A stretch of DNA of 13,747 nt, from NCBI GenBank assembly GCA_016840965.1, contig JAEORI010000231.1, forward strand, positions 1 to 13,747, given 5' to 3'. Each line of letters opens with the position of its first letter. The first letter of the stretch is position 1. The translations under genes and the position numbers were made by a program. The notes beneath the pieces were generated by a model. That model was not told the origin of the DNA. It saw only the letters and a program-made list of their open reading frames with translations, and made no database searches. The DNA comes from Candidatus Thorarchaeota archaeon (GTDB lineage Archaea > Asgardarchaeota > Thorarchaeia > Thorarchaeales > Thorarchaeaceae). Shown in pieces: positions 1-7,063 of the stretch.

Positions 1-910
1 ATATCATTGATTTTGCTTCCACTAGCACGTCCACACCATTCTTTCTTGTTCCTTGGGGAGGTCCAAACACAACTGATGAAATATTTAGCTCTTCTAGAGC
101 CTTCAAATAGTCAATGAGCTGCTCAGTAGTTCCACAAAAGGCAAATCTCTGAAGGATTTCTTTTCCTAGTGTTCTAATAATATCTGAATCTACACGGCCT
201 CGTTTTCTCAATAATCCTCTGGCTATACTTATCTTATCGTGAAGATTAAATAATTCACTCACAGCTTTGCTTAAACCAATTGCTACCATCGCTGCTGAGG
301 TTGCAACTCCTTGATTCTTCTCGATATCTTCGCAGTCACCAACAAATGTTGGTGGAAAGATACCAAGCTGAAAGTCTTTTGGAGTTCTCCTCGTAATCTG
401 ATTTAATGCCCAAGATACCATTTCAATGTCGGAATAGTTAAGGAGGACACCATCTGCATCCAAAGATACCTTTAGCATGCTAGGACCCTGAGCTCCAAAA
501 AGAACTGAACTTCTATATCCTGTACTTGCTAGTTCAGATTTTATTTCTCTAAGAGCCTTCTTTGTTTTTTCGACCACGAGCATTGGGGGGATTGAAACTC
601 CAATATTAGCAAGTGCGTGTCTGTCTCCGGGGCCAAGTAGCAGATCGAAACGATTACCATAGCTATCAATCAATGTTGACATAAATTGAACAATCTGCGT
701 CACCGAGTATAAAAGAGGACTGACTAAGCCAACCCCTATTCTACACTGGTTCGTTCTTTGAGCAATAGCTGCTGCGACGGCTGGTGCATATCGAACTGCT
801 GGGAAATCAGTTACCCATATCTGATCAATTCCACCTTGATCTGCAGCTTCTGCTTTTTGTAAAGTGTCCGCCAATGTGTTTCTAACATTGAGTGCAACTC
901 CCCATCTCAT
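1..910 (-). CDS. Mer-like F420-dependent (luciferase-family) oxidoreductase, C-terminus cut by window edge
   Basis: I translated this open frame from the minus strand; it runs without a stop from ATG at 910 to the window edge (about 303 codons). It begins MRWGVALNVR and carries landmarks of the luciferase-like / 5,10-methylenetetrahydromethanopterin reductase (Mer) family: IDQIWVTDFP near residue 28, LLLGPGDRHALANIG near 100, GAQGPSMLKVSLDADGVLL near 145-165, and a late VVFGPPQG motif. These proteins are TIM-barrel enzymes that usually bind F420. Since the family is about 320-340 residues and VVFGPP lies close to its end, only a few residues are probably missing. Its ATG overlaps the stop of the upstream paralogue (ATGA at 910-907), so the two are co-transcribed and probably translationally coupled. 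A second in-frame-looking ATG at 905 is out of frame. The exact substrate cannot be read from sequence. Confidence 0.82.
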   Translation of the reverse strand, partial: MRWGVALNVRNTLADTLQKAEAADQGGIDQIWVTDFPAVRYAPAVAAAIAQRTNQCRIGVGLVSPLLYSVTQIVQFMSTLIDSYGNRFDLLLGPGDRHALANIGVSIPPMLVVEKTKKALREIKSELASTGYRSSVLFGAQGPSMLKVSLDADGVLLNYSDIEMVSWALNQITRRTPKDFQLGIFPPTFVGDCEDIEKNQGVATSAAMVAIGLSKAVSELFNLHDKISIARGLLRKRGRVDSDIIRTLGKEILQRFAFCGTTEQLIDYLKALEELNISSVVFGPPQGTRKNGVDVLVEAKSMI

Positions 911-1911
911 GCAGTTTCTCTCCTTGAATCAGCTTCGGTAAAAATCTCAACTAGTGCTTCTCTCCAATCTCCTGAGAAAGGTGGTCCAATAACAACTTCA
1001 GTGGCACCAATTTCAGATAACTTTTGAAATCGATCTACCATGTGCTCTTTTGTACCACTTATCGAGAAGACATCAAGTAGCTCATCATCAACAAAATCCG
1101 CCCCCTCTCTTGGACTTGATGCAGCAACAATCTCTCGAATCTGATTCACTTTTTCCCTATCCACTGATAGCATATCTAGGACTGCATCAGGTGTGTCAGC
1201 GATTACGAGAGCCACAACTCGCCGTGCTACTTTTTCCTCTATGCCTTTAAAGGTTGGAATTGTTGGAACCCAAATCACCTTCTCAACTTCGCTCTCTACT
1301 CTTCCTGCCTGTTCTGCGGCATTGTTAACCACATCAATCGCGTAACGTAGATAGTCAAACGGACCTGACAAGATAACTCCATCAGCGATTTCTCCAGATA
1401 ATTTCAGCATCTGAGGCCCTCTCACTCCCAAGAAAATAGGAATATGAATTGGGTCAGGTAATTCAAGATTATATCCCTGTAGTGAAAACAACTCACTATT
1501 GGAATCCTCATTTTCTCTCGCCCACAGTCTTCTGAGAGTTTCTATAACCCTACGAAGTTCAGTTACTGGTTTCTTGATGCGTATTCCATGTTTTTCTAAG
1601 TCCTGAATACCTCCAATTCCAAGACCGAACGCGAACCTATTAGCTCCAACCTCACTCAATGTAACACCTGTCCGAGCGAGGGTAGAAACATTGTGAACCG
1701 TAACTGGAATTATCCCTGTACCTACTCGTACATTCTTTGATTGAAGTAATGTTGCTGCGGTCAGAACGAAAGCTTCCTGTCCTAACGCAATATCTTCACC
1801 AACCCAGATACTCTTTGCCCCAAGTAAGTCTGCATTTTGTGCAATCCAACTTGTTGCACTTACACTCATATGAGTCGTTATTCCAATACTGACCTCAAAC
1901 GAGCTGCTCAT
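907..1911 (-). CDS. Mer-like F420-dependent (luciferase-family) oxidoreductase
   Basis: This 334-residue protein belongs to the luciferase-like superfamily and looks closest to methylenetetrahydromethanopterin reductase (Mer), which transfers hydride between reduced F420 and the C1 carrier. Visible landmarks are SIGITTHMS at the N-terminus, AKSIWVGED, RVGTGIIPV, the FGLGIGG glycine-rich loop, GVRGPQMLKLSGEIADGVIL (equivalent to GAQGPSMLKVSLDADGVLL in the downstream paralogue) and a C-terminal VVIGPPFSGD. Length is normal for the family. The longest frame starts with TTG at 1920, but ATG at 1911 (MSSSFEVS) is the more natural start and is used here. It is the first gene of a two-gene minus-strand operon and is divergent from an AfpA-like flavoprotein gene, which supports a role in tetrahydromethanopterin/F420 chemistry. 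It could instead be an F420-dependent dehydrogenase of unknown substrate; two diverged tandem copies argue against both being canonical Mer. Confidence 0.85.
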   Translation of the reverse strand: MSSSFEVSIGITTHMSVSATSWIAQNADLLGAKSIWVGEDIALGQEAFVLTAATLLQSKNVRVGTGIIPVTVHNVSTLARTGVTLSEVGANRFAFGLGIGGIQDLEKHGIRIKKPVTELRRVIETLRRLWARENEDSNSELFSLQGYNLELPDPIHIPIFLGVRGPQMLKLSGEIADGVILSGPFDYLRYAIDVVNNAAEQAGRVESEVEKVIWVPTIPTFKGIEEKVARRVVALVIADTPDAVLDMLSVDREKVNQIREIVAASSPREGADFVDDELLDVFSISGTKEHMVDRFQKLSEIGATEVVIGPPFSGDWREALVEIFTEADSRRETA

Positions 1912-1972
1912 CTCAATCAAACCGATTTATTACAGTACAATCTCTTCTCAAATATCCACCTTTTGTTAGGGG

Positions 1973-1980
1973 ATATTTAT
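1973..1980 (+). promoter_or_regulatory. TATA box for the AfpA-like gene
   Basis: ATATTTAT is centred about 25 bases before the GTG at 2002. This is the archaeal spacing for a transcript that starts at or next to the start codon. No clear Shine-Dalgarno sequence precedes the gene, in keeping with a leaderless mRNA. On the opposite strand GATATTT at about 1951-1957 may serve the divergent Mer-like gene, but that is weaker. Confidence 0.55.
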
Positions 1981-2001
1981 TTCTGAGAGTGCGACTAGTC
2001 T

Positions 2002-2565
2002 GTGTTGATTACATTGACTCGTATAATTTGGGGAATCACTGGTTCTGGCGACCTAATAAATGAAATAATCAAGACGATGAAACAGCTCGAGGAAGATAAG
2101 GATATTCGACTTACAGTTATTATTTCAAAGGCTGGGGAACAGATGCTTAGACTTTATGGTCTTTGGGATGAGCTTAACGCATCATTCTCAAAAGTCATGA
2201 AAGAATCCAACGCAAACGTGCCTTTCGTTGCAGGTTCTCTTCAGATTGGAAAATATGATGTTCTTATCGTGGCTCCCTTGACAGCTAATTCTACTGCTAA
2301 AATCGCACACGGAATTGCTGACAGTCTAATCACTAATGCTGTTGCTCAGACACTAAAGGGAACTACACCAGTGATGCTTTATCCGGTTGACCAAGTTGAT
2401 GAAGAAGTACAAACAATTGGACCCGACGGTGAAATATTCTCTATTAAACCTCGAAGAGTTGATCTAGAAAATGTCCAGCGCCTCAGAGAGATGGAACGAG
2501 TTACTGTAGTAGATTCACCTCTGAAAATTCCGCAACTTGTTAAAGCCCTCCTCAATAAAGAGTGA
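2002..2565 (+). CDS. archaeoflavoprotein, AfpA / dihydromethanopterin reductase (DmrX)-like
   Basis: The 187-residue protein opens with RIIWGITGSGD, the FMN-binding start typical of archaeoflavoprotein AfpA and related Rossmann-fold flavoproteins, and has VLIVAPLTANSTAKIAHGIA (about residues 88-107), the second nucleotide-loop motif of the family. Relatives are small soluble proteins that take electrons from ferredoxin; the DmrX type reduces dihydromethanopterin to tetrahydromethanopterin. The length fits. Start codons GTG 2002, TTG 2005 and TTG 2014 are all in frame; GTG 2002 fits the TATA spacing best, though homologues usually begin just before IxWGITG. It is divergent from two Mer-like genes, which supports the pterin connection, and is nine bases from the downstream glycosylase. 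AfpA-like versus DmrX-like cannot be decided from motifs alone. Confidence 0.8.
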   Translation: MLITLTRIIWGITGSGDLINEIIKTMKQLEEDKDIRLTVIISKAGEQMLRLYGLWDELNASFSKVMKESNANVPFVAGSLQIGKYDVLIVAPLTANSTAKIAHGIADSLITNAVAQTLKGTTPVMLYPVDQVDEEVQTIGPDGEIFSIKPRRVDLENVQRLREMERVTVVDSPLKIPQLVKALLNKE

Positions 2566-2574
2566 GGAATTTGA

Positions 2575-3234
2575 ATGGATGACGATACTAGGACTCATGG
2601 TCTCGTACGAGAGCGAGTAATTAGTTGGTACAATCAAAAAGGTCGCGATTTTCCATGGAGAAATGCCAAAAATCCCTATCACATTCTAATTGGAGAAATG
2701 CTTCTTCGAAGAACAACAGCTACCGCTGTATTAAGAATCTATAATGACTTCATAAATCGATACGATACCCCGGAGCGTCTTGCTAGTGCTCGTGAATCAA
2801 CAATTGAACGTTCATTGGTTTCTATTGGGCTACAATCAACTAGAGCAAAACAACTCCGAAAAGCAGCGTCCATCATTGTGAAGGATCATGATGGTCAAAT
2901 CCCAAAGTCATTAGAAGCCCTTCAATCTCTGCCTGGCGTAGGAAATTATATTGCATCTGCAGTCAGAATATTCGCTTTTGGTGATGCTATACCTCTAGTT
3001 GATGGCAATGTGATTCATCTTATTTCTCGTGTCTTTAATATGGAATTTTCCGGACCTTCTGATGACAAAGCTTGGGACTTTGTAGCTAATTTTGGGGGCC
3101 AACATGACGCTAGACTATATTGGGGCATAATTGACCTCGTCGCAACTACATGCCTTAGACGGAATCCTCGGTGTAGTATTTGCCCACTCAATGACGTATG
3201 CAAATGGTTCGCAGGATTGACTTTGAAACAATAG
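2575..3234 (+). CDS. HhH-GPD DNA glycosylase with [4Fe-4S] cluster, Mig-like T/U mismatch type
   Basis: This 219-residue protein belongs to the endonuclease III/MutY superfamily of base-excision repair enzymes. The helix-hairpin-helix is LPGVGNYI (119-126). The catalytic aspartate is D143 in LVDGNV. The iron-sulfur loop is C193-X6-C200-X2-C203-X5-C209, the classic spacing. Endonuclease III has lysine (GRK) and MutY has serine (GRS) at the position where this protein has tyrosine Y125. Tyrosine there, together with GEMLLRRTTA (40-49), matches the archaeal thymine-DNA glycosylase Mig of Methanothermobacter, which removes T or U opposite G. That is the likeliest activity: repair of deaminated cytosine or 5-methylcytosine, without strong lyase activity. 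It starts at ATG nine bases after the AfpA-like gene, probably as an operon, and converges on the next gene with a 15-base gap. A MutY role is less likely. Confidence 0.85.
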   Translation: MDDDTRTHGLVRERVISWYNQKGRDFPWRNAKNPYHILIGEMLLRRTTATAVLRIYNDFINRYDTPERLASARESTIERSLVSIGLQSTRAKQLRKAASIIVKDHDGQIPKSLEALQSLPGVGNYIASAVRIFAFGDAIPLVDGNVIHLISRVFNMEFSGPSDDKAWDFVANFGGQHDARLYWGIIDLVATTCLRRNPRCSICPLNDVCKWFAGLTLKQ

Positions 3235-3249
3235 TTCAGAGTGCAGTTG

Positions 3250-3621
3250 TCAATCCAAATCTGGAATCGAAATCTCGACAGAAATCTGCTCCCCGCAAGG
3301 ACAGGTGGCATTGATAGGATATATGTCTGGGGTATCAATACTTATGGACGCTCCCTGTATCGCTGCCTTGTCTATGAGTGCCTGCATATTGTGAACCATA
3401 TACTTAGCAAAACCCGCTACAAGATCTGGAATGGAAATATCATTAATCCAATACACATAGCGAGTACAAATTGGACAATGGCTAACAATTATGTTCGTCT
3501 TATCGCCACAACTCTCACAGGCAAGTAAAGCATGATGATATTCTGGTGCGTTTGGCATAGGAATCTCTAGTCTATTCTCTTTACCACAACGATAACAGAA
3601 ATAACTGAACTCTTGATCCAT
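3250..3621 (-). CDS. small multi-zinc-ribbon protein, function unknown
   Basis: This 123-residue protein has four cysteine pairs: C9-X2-C12, C35-X2-C38, C49-X2-C52 and C107-X1-C109. That suggests at least two zinc-binding knuckle sets, the first formed by the pairs at 9 and 35 or 49, with the final CPCG possibly completing another. The segment between (about 61-100) is a predicted helical stretch rich in DLVAGFAKYMVHNMQALIDKA. There is no signal peptide or membrane segment. A good Shine-Dalgarno (GAGGT, minus strand, about 3631-3635) sits nine bases before the ATG. The opposite-strand ORF over the same bases lacks any recognisable motif, so this strand is taken as coding. Such proteins often bind nucleic acid or act as adaptors, but I do not recognise the family and assign no function. 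Confidence 0.72.
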   Translation of the reverse strand: MDQEFSYFCYRCGKENRLEIPMPNAPEYHHALLACESCGDKTNIIVSHCPICTRYVYWINDISIPDLVAGFAKYMVHNMQALIDKAAIQGASISIDTPDIYPINATCPCGEQISVEISIPDLD

Positions 3622-3747
3622 AAGATATTGACCTCTTTCTATATTTTCAGAAGCCCGTTACTCGAATTGAGAAATATGTACTATTAGAAAATTGCTCTGT
3701 GGTTCTAATAAGGAAAGAGCTTCACCATACTAAGGATGTGATTTTAG

Positions 3748-3957
3748 ATGTTAATTCAGCAACAGAACACAAAACTTCTTTCCTTGTTACTCGTATTCCT
3801 CACAGAGAACTATACAACAGCACTGCGAAGATGTAATGTTTGTGACACAACCACCCCCCGATTTGAAAGAAGCTTTCTCATTAGTGGACAATGGGTGTGT
3901 TTGGATTGTATCCTAGCCCGGATTGCCGGTATTCCTTACTTGCCTATGAACCTATAA
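3748..3957 (+). CDS. small zinc-ribbon protein, function unknown
   Basis: A 69-residue protein with one treble-type zinc ribbon: C29-X2-C32 (RRCNVCDTTTP) and C51-X2-C54 (WVCLDCI), eighteen residues between pairs. The first 25 residues (LLSLLLVFLTEN) are moderately hydrophobic but too short and polar for a convincing membrane anchor. It lies divergently from the other zinc protein across a 126-base gap. Its stop codon overlaps the TATA box of the nucleoside phosphorylase gene, so the two are probably transcribed separately. The spaced cysteine pairs are the main argument for a real gene. The start at ATG 3748 is not certain. Function unknown. Confidence 0.55.
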   Translation: MLIQQQNTKLLSLLLVFLTENYTTALRRCNVCDTTTPRFERSFLISGQWVCLDCILARIAGIPYLPMNL

Positions 3958-3959
3958 AA
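3953..3959 (+). promoter_or_regulatory. TATA box for the nucleoside phosphorylase gene
   Basis: TATAAAA is centred 26 bases before ATG 3982, ideal for a leaderless archaeal transcript. It overlaps the stop codon of the preceding small gene. The spacing favours ATG 3982 over the in-frame GTG at 3979. Confidence 0.6.
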
Positions 3960-3981
3960 CCGAACAGTGTAAAAGTAAGTG

Positions 3982-4779
3982 ATGAATTTTGAATCAAATC
4001 AGGTGATTCCATTGAAGACACGAATTCAACCTCATCTTAGAGTTGGAGACGGAGATGTAGAGAAACATGTTATTATTACAGGCAATCCCGATCGTGTGCC
4101 TGTGATTGCATCCAGGATGAAAGATCCAGAAGAGGTTTCAAAATATCGAGGGCTCGTCACTTATCGTGCGTTTACACCTCAAGGCATACCTGTGACTATC
4201 TCTGGAACTGGCATGGGAGTCGCTTCAACTCATATTTGCATTGAAGAGCTTGCCAAACTTGGGTGTCAAGTAATCATTCGTTTAGGAAGTTGCGGAGGCA
4301 TCGACCCCTCTGTGAAGACAGGTGATGTAGTTGTACCCACTGCCTGTGTACGAGATGAACGGGCAAGCCTCAACTATGCTCCAATGGAATATCCAGCAGT
4401 AGCGTCACCTCGATGGTTCATTGCACTCTATGAGAGTATCAAGAAACTTCTCCCTACAGAACGTGTCCATGCTGGTATTAATTGGACCTCAGACATTTAC
4501 TACGTGAACCCATCACTCAACCAGCTAGACCTATGGACACGAGCACGGGTGAAGAGTGTTGAGATGGAATCCTCACTTCTATTCACGTTCGCCCAGACTC
4601 GTGGTCTTGAGGCTGCTGCAATTCTTTCATGTGACGGTAATCTTCATGGAGCGCAGAAAACTGAACAGGCTCATGAAGGAGAAAAAACTGGAGAGCAAAA
4701 CCCATTACTAGTTGAGGCAATAGCAAAGTCACTAGACGCTGTGGTCATGTCAATCGATATGATGGAACAATCAAAGTAG
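3982..4779 (+). CDS. nucleoside phosphorylase (NP-I family, purine or uridine)
   Basis: The protein (265 residues from ATG 3982; an in-frame GTG at 3979 adds one) is a PNP/UDP-family enzyme that splits nucleosides with phosphate into base and ribose-1-phosphate for salvage. Numbering from GTG, it has the phosphate-binding G35NPDR39, the R101-LGSCGGI loop (R101 and S104 match R87 and S90 of hexameric bacterial PNP), and the ribose-binding E195MES motif. The AILSCDGN segment places D219 where purine phosphorylases have the base-protonating Asp204; uridine phosphorylases carry Arg there. The N-terminal QPHLRVGDGDVEKHVIITG resembles uridine phosphorylase. A purine or broad substrate range is therefore more likely than strict uridine specificity, but this is an inference. 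It is soluble and appears monocistronic. Confidence 0.82.
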   Translation: MNFESNQVIPLKTRIQPHLRVGDGDVEKHVIITGNPDRVPVIASRMKDPEEVSKYRGLVTYRAFTPQGIPVTISGTGMGVASTHICIEELAKLGCQVIIRLGSCGGIDPSVKTGDVVVPTACVRDERASLNYAPMEYPAVASPRWFIALYESIKKLLPTERVHAGINWTSDIYYVNPSLNQLDLWTRARVKSVEMESSLLFTFAQTRGLEAAAILSCDGNLHGAQKTEQAHEGEKTGEQNPLLVEAIAKSLDAVVMSIDMMEQSK

Positions 4780-4784
4780 AAGTC

Positions 4785-4808
4785 ACTTCGCAACAGAAGT
4801 TTCGTTTT
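4785..4808 (+). terminator. possible hairpin plus T-run terminator after the phosphorylase gene
   Basis: A five-base-pair hairpin (ACTTC at 4785-4789 with GAAGT at 4796-4800, six-base loop) is followed by TTTCGTTTT. It begins six bases after the stop codon. Archaeal termination depends mainly on T-tracts, so the T-rich stretch may matter more than the weak stem. Confidence 0.3.
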
Positions 4809-5016
4809 GACCATGGTTGCTGGTAACTCGTCATCTCAATCCAAGACAGATGTGAGATTATACCTAATAATGAAAGCTGAACTTGGTTAGGTCATCCAAC
4901 CTGTTGAAGCGCGGTACCAAAATCATGCAGAGACTGGGCTTGAAGCCCTGCACTGAATTTGAAACATGTGGAGATGTTTAATCTCATGATATCCGAAACA
5001 ACTGGGCAGATTTTTA
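4809..5016. other. non-coding spacer before the methyltransferase pair
   Basis: No convincing ORF, tRNA or C/D-box RNA is visible. Two short foldable pieces stand out: GGTTAGG/CCAACC at about 4886-4902 (one bulged A) and GGGCT/AGCCC with a three-base loop at about 4937-4949. They may be part of a 5' untranslated region or a small RNA, but neither is diagnostic. Confidence 0.3.
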
Positions 5017-6144
5017 GTGAAGTATTGTACAGGTAGAAGTACTATGCAGGAGTCAGGAGTTCGCAATGGTGTCTTCGGTGAGTCAAGTCCCAAAATCACT
5101 CTGAATCATTTTGACAAGGTCAGCAACCCGAAATCTATTCATGGCATTTACCCATATCGTGGAAAGATGTCTGCATTAGATGCAGCACATGTCATCTCAC
5201 AACTGCCATCAAGTGCAGTTCTTCTGGACCCGTTCTGTGGAACAGGCACAATCGTTTATGAAGCTCAAGCGCACGGTATGAGGGCTATTGGCGTTGATAA
5301 CAATCCTCTCGCTTGTATAATTGCTAGAGGGAAGACTGAACCCAATGATGTATCGACTGTTTTGGAAACTCTGTCTTCAGCAATTTCTGATGCTCAATCG
5401 CAAATCAGCGTCCCAAAAATGCCTGCTACCCCTAGGAAGTTTTTTCATCCAGATACAGCAGAGCAAATCATGAGAATGGTGCAAGTTTCAACCAATTTCT
5501 CCCCCTATCTTCTGTCTGCACTTTACGGAGCTATTTGTTTGGCCGCAAGAGCATGCAATGGGTGGTTATGGACATCCACTTCAATTGGTCGAATTAATCT
5601 CCCACTTCGGAAGATTGACTTCTACTCGACTCTTCTTAGAAAAGCAAAGAAACACCTAGAGTTCTTGAATGTTGGTTCTCCAGCACAGATTCATACTCAT
5701 GACTCGCGTCGAATGTGTGAAATCATTGAGGAGGAGTCGATAGATGTTGTGTACACGAGTCCGCCATATTTTGACGCTCTGGACTACACAGGATACTATT
5801 CAAAGATTATACTTGAGATACTTGGGATGGATCGGGCCTTAGTTCGAAAAGGCCTCATTCAGAAGCATTCAACTTATGGAAAAGACATGAAACGAGTATT
5901 GATTGAAATTGACAAAGTGGTCCGGGAGAAGTCACTCATCATATTTGTTGTTGGGGATCGAATGGTTCATGGAAAGTTAGTAAAGGGATCTGAATTCTTC
6001 GCAAAGATTGCTCCTTGGATCAATCCCTATGTGGTCGAACGAGAATACACAAACACAGCTAGTGGTCTTTGGGATAAAATTAACAGAACAAAGCGGAAGG
6101 AGCAAATAATAGTCTGGGACCTTGCTAATGGAGGCCGATCATAG
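5017..6144 (+). CDS. DNA methyltransferase, SPPY (N4-cytosine-like) type, SAM motif first
   Basis: The protein has the AdoMet-binding motif I D71PFCGTG77 followed by IGVDNNPLA (92-99), then far downstream the catalytic motif IV T247SPPYFDALDY257. Order I-then-IV differs from its neighbour and is the non-permuted arrangement. SPPY rather than DPPY/NPPY is more usual in N4-cytosine methyltransferases, so m4C is the likely product, though N6-adenine is possible. IYPYRGKMSALDA (44-56), ahead of motif I, is typical of this group. The 114-246 region, between the motifs, may hold target recognition. The longest frame starts at GTG 5017; ATG 5044 has AGGT nine bases upstream and is a good alternative, giving 366 residues. 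It ends two bases before the next methyltransferase's TTG, so they form an operon. An RNA-methylase role is a less likely alternative. Confidence 0.82.
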   Translation: MKYCTGRSTMQESGVRNGVFGESSPKITLNHFDKVSNPKSIHGIYPYRGKMSALDAAHVISQLPSSAVLLDPFCGTGTIVYEAQAHGMRAIGVDNNPLACIIARGKTEPNDVSTVLETLSSAISDAQSQISVPKMPATPRKFFHPDTAEQIMRMVQVSTNFSPYLLSALYGAICLAARACNGWLWTSTSIGRINLPLRKIDFYSTLLRKAKKHLEFLNVGSPAQIHTHDSRRMCEIIEEESIDVVYTSPPYFDALDYTGYYSKIILEILGMDRALVRKGLIQKHSTYGKDMKRVLIEIDKVVREKSLIIFVVGDRMVHGKLVKGSEFFAKIAPWINPYVVEREYTNTASGLWDKINRTKRKEQIIVWDLANGGRS

Positions 6145-6146
6145 AA

Positions 6147-6977
6147 TTGACTTACCATATGGTTGTGATTGGTGATAGCACATGTATGGATGAAGTGCAA
6201 GACTCATCTGTTCATCTCGTTGTCACTTCGCCTCCTTATTGGAACCTAAAAGACTATGGTGAGAACAAAGGGATTGGACAGACTGCTTCAACCTTTGAAG
6301 AATATTTCACTTCTATTTGCAGTGTCTTTCGCGAGTGCGTGGAGAAGCTTGTGCCTGATGGTAAGCTAGTCATCAACATCATGCCAATTTTTCTAACTGG
6401 TAAGAATACTAAGTTCAATCGAAGGGTCACTAAAACGGTCCTACCTGAACTAGAGGAATTTATGAACTCGCTAGGAAACATGTACCTTCATTCACTGTAT
6501 ATCTGGGATAAACGAAAGGCTGCAAGATTTAGTTCCTGGGGCTCATATCCCTATCCTCCCAACCTTCTTTCAACTTACCCGTATGAATGGATTATCGTCT
6601 TCTCGAAGAGTGGCCGGCGACCTCCCATCACCAAAGCAATTAAAGAAGCATCCACCATAACACATAGTGAATTTACAGACTGGGTTCAAAACTCGATTTG
6701 GGACTTTCAAACCGCTTCGGCTAAACAAGAAAATCATCCTGCGCCTTTTCCAGAGGAGCTTCCCAGAAGATGCATCAGATTGTATTCATTTGTTGGTGAT
6801 ACGGTACTTGATCCTTTTGCGGGTAGTGGGACTACTCTTAAGGTCGCTCGTGAGCTAGGGCGTAATTCTATAGGATATGAGATTAATCCTGCATATGAAC
6901 TACTGATTCGAGAAAAAATAGGTGCCTCAGAAAAAAACACCATCGATAGATTCGAGTTCATTATGAATAGAGGTTAA
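6147..6977 (+). CDS. DNA methyltransferase, beta-class N4-cytosine/N6-adenine type
   Basis: This 276-residue protein has the permuted beta-class order: catalytic T27SPPYWNLKDYG near the N-terminus, FSKSGRRP at 152-159, and the AdoMet site D222PFAGSGTT230 followed by GYEINPAY near the C-terminus. The length is ordinary for the class. The SPPYW form favours N4-cytosine methylation. A likely recognition region lies between residues 84 and 200. The start is TTG 6147, with GGAGG 12 bases upstream inside the preceding gene; ATG 6159 (MVVIGDS) is an alternative that matches how many relatives begin. The gene follows another SPPY methyltransferase by two bases. No restriction endonuclease, specificity subunit or helicase is encoded beside them, so these are solitary enzymes within this window, possibly modifying the two strands of one asymmetric site or two different sites. 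Confidence 0.86.
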   Translation: MTYHMVVIGDSTCMDEVQDSSVHLVVTSPPYWNLKDYGENKGIGQTASTFEEYFTSICSVFRECVEKLVPDGKLVINIMPIFLTGKNTKFNRRVTKTVLPELEEFMNSLGNMYLHSLYIWDKRKAARFSSWGSYPYPPNLLSTYPYEWIIVFSKSGRRPPITKAIKEASTITHSEFTDWVQNSIWDFQTASAKQENHPAPFPEELPRRCIRLYSFVGDTVLDPFAGSGTTLKVARELGRNSIGYEINPAYELLIREKIGASEKNTIDRFEFIMNRG

Positions 6978-7055
6978 GACTAAAAAGTTCACAAACATAG
7001 TTCAAGTCATCAGTTCGCGAATTTAGTAATAAGAAAGAATTCATGTAATCTATTT

Positions 7056-7060
7056 GGAGG
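7056..7060 (+). promoter_or_regulatory. Shine-Dalgarno GGAGG deciding a TTG start
   Basis: GGAGG lies three bases before TTG 7064 and twelve before the in-frame TTG 7073. No ATG is available in frame upstream of the FAD motif, so a TTG start is required. A TATA-like ATTTAGTAAT (7021-7030) would place transcription start shortly before this site. Confidence 0.45.
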
Positions 7061-7063
7061 CTC

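Noticed and set aside
3241..3528. 95-codon plus-strand ORF overlapping the zinc-ribbon gene
   Set aside because: No motif is visible, while the opposite strand has four ordered cysteine pairs and a good Shine-Dalgarno site.
4780..5016. tRNA or C/D-box guide RNA
   Set aside because: Short hairpins exist, but there is no cloverleaf, no TTCGAATC-like T-loop, and no ordered C (TGATGA) and D (CTGA) boxes.
5017..6977. Complete restriction-modification, BREX or DISARM locus
   Set aside because: Only methyltransferases are present; neighbours are a nucleoside phosphorylase and a lipid reductase, with no nuclease, helicase or PglZ.
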